Origin: Bedellia somnulentella
Taxonomy: Eukaryota > Arthropoda > Insecta > Lepidoptera > Bedelliidae
Assembly: GCA_963576735.1 (NCBI GenBank)
Contig: OY755174.1
Span: 5,270,001-5,334,000 of the forward strand
Direction: 5' to 3'
Length of the DNA stretch: 64,000 bases
A program made the translations under genes and the position numbers. The notes under the pieces are model-generated. The model did not search any database, was not told the origin of the DNA, and saw nothing but the letters and a program-made list of their open reading frames with translations. Within the stretch, counting starts at the first letter, position 1; each line of letters begins with the position of its first letter. This document shows positions 59,301 through 61,861 of this stretch, one piece after another.

Positions 59301-61861
59301 ATTTCAGACCATTAATACTTATTTTACAATCATACGGTTTTTTTTTATTAAGCCCTGGATTCAATTAGGTTCCATCAGAAAGCAAACGGTAAAGTGACGA
59401 TACACTTTCACGCTGCAATTTAAATAATGCACACTTGGTAAAGGAGCGACGGTTTGCAGGAAGCATTAGGCCAAATTGTCCCCAAGATGGCGCTAGACTA
59501 GAGGCAACCTGGCTTGGCGCGAAATTGTATTACCACCCACCAGGCGATGAGTGCATTTGTTAGTAGCGCACTGGTAACATACTTTGCTGAATCAAGTAGC
59601 TTTTACTCATTATCGCTTAGGTTCAAGTCTATTTAATAATACATACATACATACATATACTCACGGCTATATTTCCCTAGAAGGGGTAGCCAGAGCTAAG
59701 GAACTATAAATTCCTCAGCCACTTTTGGAAGTTGAGTAGGGAAAAGATGGTAAAAATAAAGGTTTTTAGTGATGGGTCTCCAACCGCATCGCCCAAAAAT
59801 CCCTTAAAGCCCCAATACCGTTAGTCGCCTCTTACGTACACCCACCGGAAGAAATGGGGTAGTGCTATTCTAAGCCGGCACTACACAGCGTCTATTTAAT
59901 AATATCATATTATATATCAGTCTATTCAACAAAGCTATTTATAATATATCATTCATGCTATTACCTAAAGGATGACATCATAACTTATTATAACTTTACT
60001 CTTAATTCGCTCTTTATTGGATGTGATCACATGATTTTCAGAGTAGCGATTTCATGTCAAGATAGTGAATTTTCGTGATAAGTGGCGGGGATCTATTGTC
60101 ACCGAGTTTTCTCACGATGTTATCTCTCACTAATAATAACCTCGATTACTGGATTGGAGTTCTAAAGGTAAAATAAGGCTTTACCTTATAAAAGGTATTG
60201 CAACATAACCTGGATTTTTTAGTCAAATGAAGATGTAGAAAGAGGAAAAGTTGTATCGATAAACCATCTTTGGATGAGTGCCCAACTACATCGAATACCA
60301 ATCACTTAAAAAGCTCTAGTAACATTAAAAAGTTACAGAGGTACCTCCATTTTATCACTCAGCCATGTGCATTTTCTCGTTTCCCGTATTGCTGCTTAGT
60401 ATCGGCTGAAAATAACACAAACACATTTCTGCCCGTAAGTATTGGAAGAGACGATTTAGAGTTTTGGGGATTTTTAAGTGATTGTTGGGAGATGCGTTTG
60501 GAGAACCATCTACAAAAAGTTTTATTTTATTATATTTTCCCTACTGAACTTCTAAATGTGGCTGAATATTTTTTTATTCTGAAGTCCCAGCTAACCCTTT
60601 TTGGGATTGAGAACCGTAAGTATGTTTGTAAATTTTCCCCAACCTTTGTCAAATATATTAGTATTTAAAAATACGATGAAAATAAGAATCGTAATAACTT
60701 TTGTGGTTAGTATACATTATTAACATTATCAGACCGAATTGCTACACTTTCTTACAAGACGATTAAACTATTGTAGTCTTTAAATATATTTTTATATATA
60801 AAATTAAATACTTTTGTTTTGCGTCGCTATAAAAATATATTATTTGAAAATATCTGTGAAAGCTTTTACTTTTCACGGAGAAAGTTACACTGTAATTTAT
60901 GGAGCCAAAGTAAATTATTCATGAATGCTGATATGCAAAGTCTTGAATGTTAGGAACTTTTTAATTACTTTACTAACAAATACGAAAACTTGGATAGATA
61001 AAAATTTAAAACCGTTTTTTTAGACCTTAATTAATCCAAATTTTTTGGTATTAATCTAACACGAGTTAAAAACTTTTTCACGATGAATTTCTAGATTATT
61101 AAAATCTTTTATCTAAAGTTAAACTTTGATTCGATGTTTTAAAAAATCATTTTTTTACTAATTTTATTGCTTACATATATTTGGTTTATTTCTCACTCTG
61201 CCTCTTGATCCTTGTATTAGTTTATAGAAAAGTCAGTACTCTGAACACCAAGTGATTAATCAACTAATGTCGTGATGTTAAACAGAATTGTATTTTGTAA
61301 TTGTTTGTAATTGTACTTTTACCACCCCTTTGGGTAATTCAAACGAAGAAATTTGCAATTAATATATTATAATTCGGTGCAAAGCTTTGCAGCATAATTT
61401 AAATTGTCATTTTTTTATAATACTATAGCAAAAATACATTTTATCCATATGATTGAGTAACTTTCTTAAGCACTTATATAGCTGTGTAGTGTCGGCTTAG
61501 AATAGCACTACCCCATTTCTTCCGGTGGGTGTTCATAAGAGGTGACTAACGGTATTGGGGTTTTTAAGGGATTAATGGGCGATGCGGTTGGAGACCTATC
61601 ACTAGCAACCTTTATTTTACCATCTTTTCACCACTCAACTTTCCAAAAGTGGCTGTGGAATTTCTAATTCCGTAGCTCTGGCTACCCCTTCTAGGGATTT
61701 ACAGCCGTGAGTATATGTATTTATGTTATATAATATATTTTACCTGATGTTCTGTAGTCGTATGACTTGGTGTAAGAGACGTAGTCATCATCGTATAGGG
61801 AGGCTTCAGATCTTGCAGACATGACGAAGGTCACCCAAATAATCCACCGGTAGGATGCCAT
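16164..61861 (-). CDS. LpR: Lipophorin receptor (LDLR/VLDLR-family), 16 coding exons, 905 aa
   Basis: Insect lipophorin receptors are cell-surface endocytic receptors that bind the haemolymph lipoprotein lipophorin and support lipid uptake by fat body, oocytes and other tissues. Exons (minus strand, in order): 61744-61861, 53703-53825, 43379-43504, 42811-42933, 40849-41075, 39635-39902, 39015-39266, 35266-35566, 33613-33831, 32834-32978, 31685-31894, 30074-30272, 28094-28180, 24829-24944, 17278-17436, 16164-16208. All introns are GT-AG and all phases agree. Approximate domains: signal peptide 1-20, eight LA repeats 43-370, EGF-A 373-412, EGF-B 413-450, YWTD propeller 455-715, EGF-C 720-770, linker 771-799, membrane helix 818-843, tail 844-905 with FDNPVY at 857-862. 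Eight LA repeats and about 900 residues fit LpR/VLDLR; the much longer vitellogenin receptors do not. The longest introns are intron 2 (10.2 kb), intron 1 (7.9 kb) and intron 14 (7.4 kb). LpR1 versus LpR2 cannot be decided from this window. Confidence 0.95.
17278..17436 (-). CDS. LpR: LpR exon 15: cytoplasmic tail with NPxY endocytosis signal
   Basis: This 159-bp exon (53 codons) finishes the membrane helix and encodes the cytosolic tail, including [21 protein letters not shown] is the classic clathrin-adaptor signal of LDLR-family receptors. The exon ends YPSTVGEE at a strong donor (GAG|GTAAGAG). Reading on into the intron instead gives 18 more residues, [18 protein letters not shown], and a stop at about 17219, a possible alternative C-terminus. 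Confidence 0.93.
17437..19017. other. LpR intron 14, 3' part: no other feature seen
   Basis: AT-rich intron. Open frames at 17.9-18.3 kb have biased composition and no family hallmarks. A repeat of the flank of the 19.03-kb SINE lies on both sides of it. Confidence 0.4.
19030..19200 (+). mobile_element. 5'-truncated SINE (family 1), with TSD
   Basis: Runs from CGAATACACACACACGGCGA to the TTATG-repeat tail. A 12-bp duplication TTCATTAAAATA flanks it (19018-19029, 19201-19212). It lies in LpR intron 14. Confidence 0.8.
19472..19710 (+). mobile_element. SINE (family 2), near full length
   Basis: CGTGTAGTGCCGGCTTGGTA, then GGCGACTGATGGTATGGG and GGATTTATGGCCGTGAGTAT with an ATGTATA tail. Confidence 0.75.
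20865..21062 (-). mobile_element. SINE (family 2), internally deleted
   Basis: ACATATACTCACGGCTATAC, then CTAGCCAAATCGCTCTACAA and GTAAGCCGACACTATA. It is shorter than the consensus by about 50 bp. Confidence 0.65.
21396..21690 (+). mobile_element. Diverged SINE (family 1)
   Basis: A tRNA-like head (GTGATAGCTCAGTTCAGTTA, then GCGAGTTCAAGTCCCGAG) and a body (GTTAACGGTGGGGGAAAAC, ATATACGGCGTGAACGTTTG), with internal deletions. It is older than the copies at 34-35 kb. Confidence 0.65.
22051..22456 (-). mobile_element. Short Helitron-like element, ~0.4 kb
   Basis: On the minus strand it starts TCCTATTAATATTATAAATG and ends near GGGTCAGCTAG followed by T. These are the usual ends of the commonest lepidopteran Helitron families. 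It abuts a second one. Confidence 0.6.
22457..23092 (-). mobile_element. Second Helitron-like element, ~0.64 kb, adjacent
   Basis: On the minus strand it starts TCTATACTAATATTATAAAG followed by GAGTTTGTTTGTTTGAACGC, a very typical lepidopteran Helitron 5' end. The 3' side is less clear, with GC-rich sequence around 22470-22550 running up to the neighbouring element. Confidence 0.55.
23496..23633. mobile_element. 138-bp palindrome with perfect 56-bp arms
   Basis: The arms 23496-23551 and 23578-23633 are exact inverted copies starting CGCCCGATTTCTGAATTGAG, with a 26-bp loop. ATA lies on both sides and may be a 3-bp target duplication. It is MITE-like and lies in LpR intron 14. Confidence 0.7.
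24733..24805. repeat. ~40-bp tandem duplication next to LpR exon 14
   Basis: AAAACAATAATTAATAAATA followed by ACTTATCACCTA occurs twice, separated by CCCCACCT. It lies 24 bp past the exon 14 donor in intron 14. Confidence 0.75.
24829..24944 (-). CDS. LpR: LpR exon 14: juxtamembrane stalk and transmembrane helix
   Basis: This 116-bp exon encodes [19 protein letters not shown] and then the start of the membrane helix [19 protein letters not shown]. The helix is completed by IAVVM in exon 15, followed by the stop-transfer residues YRHYVHR. The acceptor is CCTCACAG and the donor GTAAGTTA (phase 0). A ~40-bp tandem duplication lies just beyond the donor. Confidence 0.93.
24945..27237. other. LpR intron 13, one end: only a MITE seen
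   Basis: Apart from the MITE-like element at 25467-25622 this is plain AT-rich DNA. The 69-codon frame at 26097-26306 is Lys/Leu/Phe-rich and not convincing. Confidence 0.4.
25467..25622. mobile_element. Degenerate inverted-repeat element (MITE-like)
   Basis: Imperfect ~70-bp arms, from CACTAGAGATACGCAAAGAT and from the mirrored CATCTCTTGTG side, meet near 25545. The central parts AACTTCATAT and ATATGAAGTT match best. It lies in intron 13. Confidence 0.5.
27238..27576 (-). CDS. Unidentified 112-codon ORF inside LpR intron 13
   Basis: I do not recognise this protein. It opens [20 protein letters not shown], continues with a polar segment ([20 protein letters not shown], then [20 protein letters not shown]), and ends [14 protein letters not shown]. 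Its composition is balanced rather than the Lys/Ile/Phe/Asn-heavy mix of chance ORFs in this DNA, and it contains no cysteine. It has no signal peptide and no clear membrane segment; the leucine-rich start could be an amphipathic helix. An in-frame TAG lies 12 bases before the ATG, so the start is bounded unless an exon is spliced in; the ATG is followed by G. A minus-strand AATAAA is near 26960. It could be a nested intronic gene or the last exon of one, transcribed in the same direction as LpR. It is not needed in LpR, whose exons 13 and 14 join in phase. Confidence 0.5.
   Translation of the reverse strand: MVKLNGESVGLLLKLLLKGLVDKDLSTPEEAIPPFTNKGEQMKAYWESEKNKLGHNNQPYLDVFMKDASIGRIPDTTESPITESRYEYEHINQLNVPDMLKNFYYEGNVLQI
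28094..28180 (-). CDS. LpR: LpR exon 13: optional O-linked-type linker
   Basis: This 87-bp exon is phase 1-1 (29 codons) and lies between EGF-C and the membrane exon. It includes [18 protein letters not shown] and a sequon-like NTT. Its place matches the O-linked sugar domain of LDLR/VLDLR, an exon often spliced in or out in this family. Ser/Thr content is modest, so heavy O-glycosylation is not assured. Skipping it joins CVED to SVPEAPK in frame. The acceptor is ATCTACAG and the donor GTGAGTAT. Confidence 0.82.
29043..29060. repeat. Perfect 18-bp palindrome GTCAGACGTACGTCTGAC
   Basis: An exact palindrome in intron 12, 115 bp from a family-2 SINE. It could be a dimeric-factor site or chance; nothing else supports a function. 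Confidence 0.4.
29186..29437 (+). mobile_element. SINE (family 2), full length, with TSD
   Basis: A 252-bp copy with a (TATG)n tail. A 12-bp duplication TACTAAAAATAA (29174-29185, 29438-29449) flanks it. It lies in LpR intron 12. Confidence 0.85.
30074..30272 (-). CDS. LpR: LpR exon 12: last propeller strand and EGF-C
   Basis: This 199-bp exon starts [16 protein letters not shown], the closing propeller strand. The third EGF module follows ([14 protein letters not shown], then [11 protein letters not shown] and MCVED). The acceptor is CATACAG and the donor GTAAGTAC. The phase-1 exit fits both exon 13 and exon 14, so exon 13 can be skipped in frame. Confidence 0.93.
31081..31338. mobile_element. 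258-bp MITE, TA-flanked
   Basis: Long inverted arms begin AGGGCCGGCGCTGACTGCCG inside flanking TA dinucleotides, with an inner hairpin around ACACAACGATGCCG. A TA target duplication suggests a Tc1/mariner-type source. It lies in LpR intron 11, about 0.74 kb downstream of exon 12 on the plus strand. Confidence 0.7.
31341..31434. repeat. 94-bp inverted-repeat segment with CAAAAGCGCGCGCT ends
   Basis: CAAAAGCGCGCGCT at 31341-31354 is mirrored by AGCGCGCGCTTTTG at 31421-31434. TAAT occurs outside both ends. It directly follows the 258-bp MITE and may be a separate small MITE. Confidence 0.5.
31685..31894 (-). CDS. LpR: LpR exon 11: propeller blades with YWTD
   Basis: This 210-bp exon is phase 0-0 (70 codons) and runs from [15 protein letters not shown] through [16 protein letters not shown] to EAITSTRT. 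It aligns in order with the human LDLR block VDSKLHSISS...AHPFSLAVFEDKVFWTD. The acceptor is TTTACAG and the donor GTAAGTTT. Confidence 0.94.
32645..32722 (-). other. Partial duplicate of LpR exon 10, possible 26-codon cassette exon
   Basis: About 87 bp (roughly 32633-32717) repeats the 3' part of exon 10 and its donor, at an offset of 189 bp. I count three differences within the exon part: two change an amino acid (Val to Met, Gly to Asp) and one is silent. An acceptor-like stretch (CTAACCCATTTCTTAG) ends just before 32722. The interval 32645-32722 is exactly 78 bp, is open in the exon-10 frame and is phase 0 at both ends. It could therefore be spliced between exons 10 and 11 without a frameshift, adding a second copy of the WPN...RVYW strand. 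It lacks the YWTD half. Whether it is spliced is unknown; it may be a decaying copy. Confidence 0.55.
32834..32978 (-). CDS. LpR: LpR exon 10: propeller blade with YWTD
   Basis: This 145-bp exon encodes [19 protein letters not shown] and then [17 protein letters not shown], the most conserved part of the propeller. The acceptor is TTACCAG and the donor GTAAGCAT, in phase 0. The last ~73 bp of the exon and its donor are present a second time about 189 bp away in the next intron (32645-32722). Confidence 0.94.
33278..33497 (-). mobile_element. 3'-truncated SINE (family 1)
   Basis: Contains CTCACGTGATAGGGGGCAGG, then GTTGTCCCTCACCGTTAAC and the tRNA-like head at 33420-33497 (GGTGCAGGCCCGACCCGGGA). 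It lies in LpR intron 9. Confidence 0.65.
33613..33831 (-). CDS. LpR: LpR exon 9: propeller blades with YWTD
   Basis: This 219-bp exon encodes the propeller stretch with the hallmark strings [16 protein letters not shown] and [13 protein letters not shown], in register with human LDLR. The acceptor is CTAACAG and the donor GTGAGTCA. The exit leaves two bases (GG), which exon 10 completes to glycine. Confidence 0.94.
33900..34240 (-). mobile_element. Degenerate RTE LINE remnant
   Basis: The plus strand shows GTGGTCGTCCTCTACTAAC and CTCTATGTGCCCAAACCATC, matching the intact family copy at 36776-36870. The frame is broken. It lies directly upstream of LpR exon 9. Confidence 0.6.
34523..34860 (+). 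mobile_element. Old SINE (family 2) split by a younger SINE
   Basis: The 5' part is 34523-34660 (TCTAGTATCGGCTTGAAATA) and the 3' part 34816-34860 (ATTTATAGCAGTGAGTATAG). A family-1 SINE sits between them, and another is in its tail. Confidence 0.7.
34661..34802 (+). mobile_element. 5'-truncated SINE (family 1), with TSD
   Basis: The 3' portion only, from GCCCCCTATCACGTGAGTAC to GAACGTTTATGTTATG. A 13-bp duplication GTTTAATTTAAAA (34648-34660, 34803-34815) shows insertion into a family-2 SINE. Confidence 0.8.
34868..35228 (-). mobile_element. tRNA-derived SINE (family 1), with TSD
   Basis: A near-complete copy in minus orientation with the tail AACATAACATAAACATAAAC at its 3' end. A 10-bp duplication GATGAATATA flanks it (34858-34867, 35229-35238). 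It inserted into the tail of an older family-2 SINE, and its tRNA-like head lies about 28 bp from the donor side of LpR exon 8. Confidence 0.8.
35266..35566 (-). CDS. LpR: LpR exon 8: EGF-B and first propeller blade
   Basis: This 301-bp exon encodes a calcium-binding EGF module ([15 protein letters not shown], then [12 protein letters not shown]). The first propeller blade follows, including [12 protein letters not shown] and the degenerate YWTD motif FWSD. This matches the exon content of vertebrate LDLR around the EGF-B/propeller boundary. The acceptor is TTTCAG and the donor GTGAGTGT. Confidence 0.93.
37485..38434 (-). mobile_element. Non-autonomous Helitron, second copy, inserted in a LINE
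   Basis: This is the reverse orientation of the 1184-2150 family, with the same ends (CTAG side at 37485, TCTATAC side at 38434). It lies inside a LINE reverse-transcriptase gene: LINE sequence stops at about 38435 and resumes below about 37440. Its TGTC microsatellite is expanded to about 60 bp. Confidence 0.78.
38251..38311. repeat. (GACA)n microsatellite in Helitron copy 2
   Basis: About 15 uninterrupted GACA units are present here, against about 6 at the same place in the copy near 1304-1328. This is a length polymorphism between Helitron copies. Confidence 0.9.
38905..38975 (-). repeat. Short RTE LINE 3' tail
   Basis: CATACATATACTCACGCCAT followed by TAGTTCCATTGGTGTAGGC. It is a stub of the same LINE tail, just downstream of LpR exon 7 on the minus strand. 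Confidence 0.55.
39015..39266 (-). CDS. LpR: LpR exon 7: LA repeat 8 and EGF-A
   Basis: This 252-bp exon encodes the last LA repeat ([14 protein letters not shown] to EPRDRC) and then the first EGF-like module ([14 protein letters not shown], then [12 protein letters not shown]). LA8 is divergent: its acidic loop reads DCPNFEDE instead of the usual DGSDE. The acceptor is TTTTCAG and the donor GTGCGTAT. The phase-1 exit joins exon 8 to give the calcium-binding EGF start DVDEC. Confidence 0.93.
39310..39510 (+). repeat. Diverged SINE (family 2)
   Basis: GGTTTTGTAAGAGATGACTA, then CTACTCAACATC and GGCTACCCTTTCAGGGATTT. It lies between LpR exons 6 and 7. Confidence 0.55.
39635..39902 (-). CDS. 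LpR: LpR exon 6: LA repeats 6 and 7
   Basis: This 268-bp exon completes LA5 and then carries a short threonine-containing spacer (ATTPKVTSP). It adds LA6 ([22 protein letters not shown]) and LA7 ([21 protein letters not shown]). The acidic calcium cage is intact in both repeats. The acceptor is TTCACAG (phase 0) and the donor GTAAGTTG (phase 1). Confidence 0.93.
40725..40775 (+). repeat. SINE (family 2) 3' stub
   Basis: GGGATTTATGGCCGTGAGTA followed by TAAGTTGCGAG. Only the last ~35 bp are recognisable. Confidence 0.45.
40849..41075 (-). CDS. LpR: LpR exon 5: LA repeats 4 and 5
   Basis: This 227-bp exon encodes two LA modules in tandem: one starting [15 protein letters not shown] with DCGDGSDE, and one starting [11 protein letters not shown] with DCSDGSDE. 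The last cysteine of LA5 is supplied by the next exon (GC at its start). The acceptor is CAACTTAG, with a phase-1 entry, and the donor GTAAGATT follows in phase 0. Confidence 0.93.
41076..42169. other. LpR intron 4: nothing recognised
   Basis: AT-rich with GTACGAA/AGTACGAA short repeats at 41240-41330. No open frame of note. Confidence 0.35.
42170..42410 (-). repeat. Very diverged SINE (family 1) remnant
   Basis: TTGATGTTCAGAGTACCCAC and GAGGGTTTCTTCACGATG recall the reversed family-1 body. The ends are not clear. Confidence 0.4.
42811..42933 (-). CDS. LpR: LpR exon 4: LA repeat 3
   Basis: This 123-bp phase 1-1 exon encodes the LA module that starts [11 protein letters not shown] and ends DGSDEKAC. 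Its middle loop ([14 protein letters not shown]) is slightly longer than in the neighbouring repeats. The exon is noticeably GC-richer than the surrounding intron. The acceptor is TTGACAG and the donor GTAAGCGC. Confidence 0.92.
43379..43504 (-). CDS. LpR: LpR exon 3: LA repeat 2
   Basis: This 126-bp exon is phase 1-1 and encodes an LA module beginning [14 protein letters not shown] and ending DGSDEHNC. All six cysteines and the DCSDGSDE acidic cluster are present. The acceptor is CAACTAG and the donor GTAAGAGC. It follows a 10.2-kb intron and lies 445 bp upstream of exon 4. Confidence 0.93.
43505..45394. other. LpR intron 2, exon 3 side: nothing recognised
   Basis: Low-complexity AT-rich intron without clear repeats or coding sequence. 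Confidence 0.35.
45395..45570 (-). repeat. Diverged SINE (family 2)
   Basis: CAGAGCTTTGGAATTTCTTA, GCCACTTTTGGAGG and ATAGCCAAATCGCC. It is followed on the plus strand by another copy in the opposite orientation. Confidence 0.5.
45643..45890 (+). repeat. Diverged SINE (family 2)
   Basis: ATGTAGTGTCCGTTAGAATA at the 5' end and GGATTTATAGCCACGTGTAA at the 3' end, with many changes between. Confidence 0.55.
46405..46580. mobile_element. Degenerate inverted-repeat element (MITE-like)
   Basis: Arms of about 60 bp from CTGATTATGTATCTTTTACG (46414) and the mirrored AAAGATAGATAATCAG (to 46570) enclose a short loop. They share the paired strings GATTGTGT..GCAAGTTGCA and TGCAACTTGC..ACACAATC. It lies in LpR intron 2. 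Confidence 0.5.
46615..46805. repeat. Remnant of a dispersed repeat with cis-conserved tail
   Basis: The run GCAAAATTTAATTTAAATTT, AGCCGTTTCTGAGGAGTTTC, AACAAACACTG and TATATATTAGATAAG is a pattern seen in widespread insect Helitron/SINE remnants. No full ends were found. Confidence 0.4.
47266..47405 (+). mobile_element. tRNA-derived SINE (family 3)
   Basis: The first 73 bases (47266-47338) fold as a tRNA. The acceptor stem is GACACTG/CAGTGTC, the D arm GCTC/GAGC, and the T arm GCGGG-TTCGAAC-CCCGC. The anticodon arm is poor: CGGG/CCCG closes an 8-base loop. A body follows (TCGAAATTTTTCTTTCC, TAATAATCCCCACATGAGG). The matching insert at 52.9 kb shows the sequence is mobile, so this is a SINE head rather than a working tRNA gene. 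Confidence 0.6.
48235..49010 (+). pseudogene. RTE-type LINE polymerase remnant, frameshifted
   Basis: Successive frames encode [60 protein letters not shown] and [20 protein letters not shown]. This is the common lepidopteran RTE polymerase. Stops and frameshifts show it is dead. It differs from the family at 2.6 and 36.6 kb. Confidence 0.7.
49263..49655 (+). mobile_element. SINE (family 1) with an inner insertion
   Basis: The head GTGATAGCTCAGTGGGTAGA and CCGGCCTACACCAATTTGTC are intact. An extra segment at about 49362-49475 (GGGCAGGCAAGGCAACATC to CCACGCTGGCC) interrupts the body, which resumes ACACATGTGTGGATAATTTA. It ends at GTACCTCTGCC. Confidence 0.65.
49690..50385 (+). pseudogene. Jockey/CR1-like LINE polymerase C-terminus, one stop
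   Basis: Two open stretches (49696-50082 and 50161-50382) encode [59 protein letters not shown] and [20 protein letters not shown]. This is the usual C-terminal part of insect Jockey/CR1 LINEs. A stop after YVRKN breaks the frame, and an AATAAATG tail follows. Confidence 0.75.
50604..50981 (-). CDS. Fragment of a probable DNA-transposon protein
   Basis: This 125-codon open frame includes [54 protein letters not shown] and a C-x2-C pair. Similar SHYxR...F..S...P..DTCxxC proteins recur in arthropod genomes as mobile-element proteins, but I cannot name the superfamily. It starts [12 protein letters not shown] and is cut at both ends. GGGATTAAGTCG-type inverted motifs lie further on (51310-51335 and 51710-51735). 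Confidence 0.4.
   Translation of the reverse strand: MDRRRFRKSSRGYLTFPQYESHYARNKTIKKFLLTTLNMHKIYSLYCIDRLKEEQVCKTIYSKIFHSLNLSFKPPMVDTCTKCVMLQPNIQYTTSAEEKAELVNQLDEPQADVTGLTSRKAMIQY
50986..52894. other. LpR intron 2, middle: nothing certain
   Basis: The inverted motifs GACTTAATCCCTT (51330) and GGGATTAAGTCGAGTTAATC (51710) may mark ends of the element that supplied the fragment at 50604-50981. The rest is AT-rich. Confidence 0.35.
52895..53225 (+). repeat. Diverged SINE (family 2) split by a small insertion
   Basis: The 5' part to 52924 (GAATTAGAATAACACTAACA) and the 3' part from 53049 (GTTCCTGTGGGTGTCGTACG to AAATAGCCGTTACCATATG). The gap is the 124-bp insert at 52925-53048. Confidence 0.6.
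52925..53048. mobile_element. 124-bp insert, inverted fragments of a tRNA-type SINE (family 3)
   Basis: Flanked by a 12-bp duplication ACTAACAAATTT (52913-52924, 53049-53060). It contains TTCATGAAAACCTCATGTGG and then CGCCTGTGTCGAAATTTTTC, both matching parts of 47330-47405 but in opposite senses. AAGGAAAG..CTTTCCTT can fold into a hairpin. Confidence 0.6.
53703..53825 (-). CDS. LpR: LpR exon 2: LA repeat 1
   Basis: This 123-bp exon is phase 1 at both ends and encodes one LDL-receptor class A module running from [11 protein letters not shown] to EEPGTC. It has six cysteines and the calcium-binding acidic run DCSDGSDE. The acceptor is TTCACAG and the donor GTAAGTAAT. Symmetrical phase-1 LA exons are typical of the LDLR family and can be skipped without a frameshift. 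Confidence 0.93.
53915..54160 (+). mobile_element. Diverged SINE (family 1) with unrelated insert
   Basis: ACTCTGAACACCAGGTGACTG and CTTCGGGGATATACGGTATG mark the family. An unrelated ~130-bp stretch lies between. It begins 90 bp upstream of LpR exon 2. Confidence 0.5.
54869..55232 (+). mobile_element. tRNA-derived SINE (family 1), full length, with TSD
   Basis: A tRNA-like head (ATAGTCCAGTGGGTAGAAC, then GAGTTCCAATCCTGGGACG) is followed by the body ACGGTGAGGGAAAACATCGT, GGCGATAGGCCTGCCCCC and CCCTTCGGGGATA. It ends GGCGTGAACGTTTATG. A 12-bp duplication TATTTTTTGATA flanks it (54857-54868, 55233-55244). It lies in LpR intron 1. Confidence 0.8.
55676..55865 (+). repeat. Diverged SINE (family 2)
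   Basis: GCATAGTGTCGGATTAGAAT, GGGCAATGTGGCTACCCAC and ATTTACAGCCATGTA. Confidence 0.55.
55866..59626. other. LpR intron 1: mostly featureless
   Basis: Apart from a LINE-tail stub near 57.3 kb I see no gene or clear repeat. 59340-59600 contains a moderately GC-rich stretch (CCCCAAGATGGCGCTAGACT) that may be an unnamed dispersed repeat. No conserved-looking enhancer can be claimed by eye. Confidence 0.35.
57292..57342 (+). repeat. Short RTE LINE 3' tail with (TATG)n
   Basis: ACCAATGGGAACTAACGGCG, then TGAGAATATG and TATG repeats. This is the last ~45 bp of the same LINE family in plus orientation. Confidence 0.6.
59641..59889 (-). mobile_element. SINE (family 2), full length, with TSD
   Basis: A 249-bp copy in minus orientation with ATACATACATACATATACTC at its tail. 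A 14-bp duplication GTCTATTTAATAAT (59627-59640, 59890-59903) fixes both ends exactly. It lies in LpR intron 1. Confidence 0.85.
60390..60640 (+). repeat. Diverged SINE (family 2)
   Basis: GCTTAGTATCGGCTGAAAAT, GATGCGTTTGGAGAACCATC and GAGAACCGTAAGTATG. The apparent 132-codon ORF across it is only the SINE read in one frame. Confidence 0.6.
61481..61725 (+). mobile_element. SINE (family 2), full length, beside LpR exon 1
   Basis: Starts GCTGTGTAGTGTCGGCTTAG, includes CTACCCCATTTCTTCCGGTG and GGCGATGCGGTTGGAGACC, and ends CGTGAGTATATGTATTTATG. A 7-bp duplication TTATATA (61474-61480, 61726-61732) is likely. The insertion stops about 18 bp short of the exon 1 donor at 61743. Confidence 0.8.
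61744..61861 (-). CDS. LpR: LpR exon 1: start codon, signal peptide, acidic/tyrosine-rich N-terminus
   Basis: This exon encodes residues 1-39 plus one base. The protein opens [20 protein letters not shown], a short hydrophobic signal peptide whose likely cleavage lies just after SEA. A mature N-terminus rich in Asp and Tyr follows ([13 protein letters not shown]). The start ATG is at 61859-61861, and the donor GTAAAATAT follows 61744 in phase 1, which joins exactly to LA1. The 5' UTR and promoter must lie above 61861, but I see no clear TATA box or initiator. A SINE ends about 18 bp beyond the donor. Confidence 0.88.

Noticed and set aside
60270..60668. 132-codon ORF on the plus strand
   Set aside because: It runs through a diverged family-2 SINE; no protein hallmark.
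16164..61861. Vitellogenin receptor or LRP identity
   Set aside because: Those proteins have two or more LA/EGF/propeller clusters and are far longer; only one cluster with eight LA repeats exists here.
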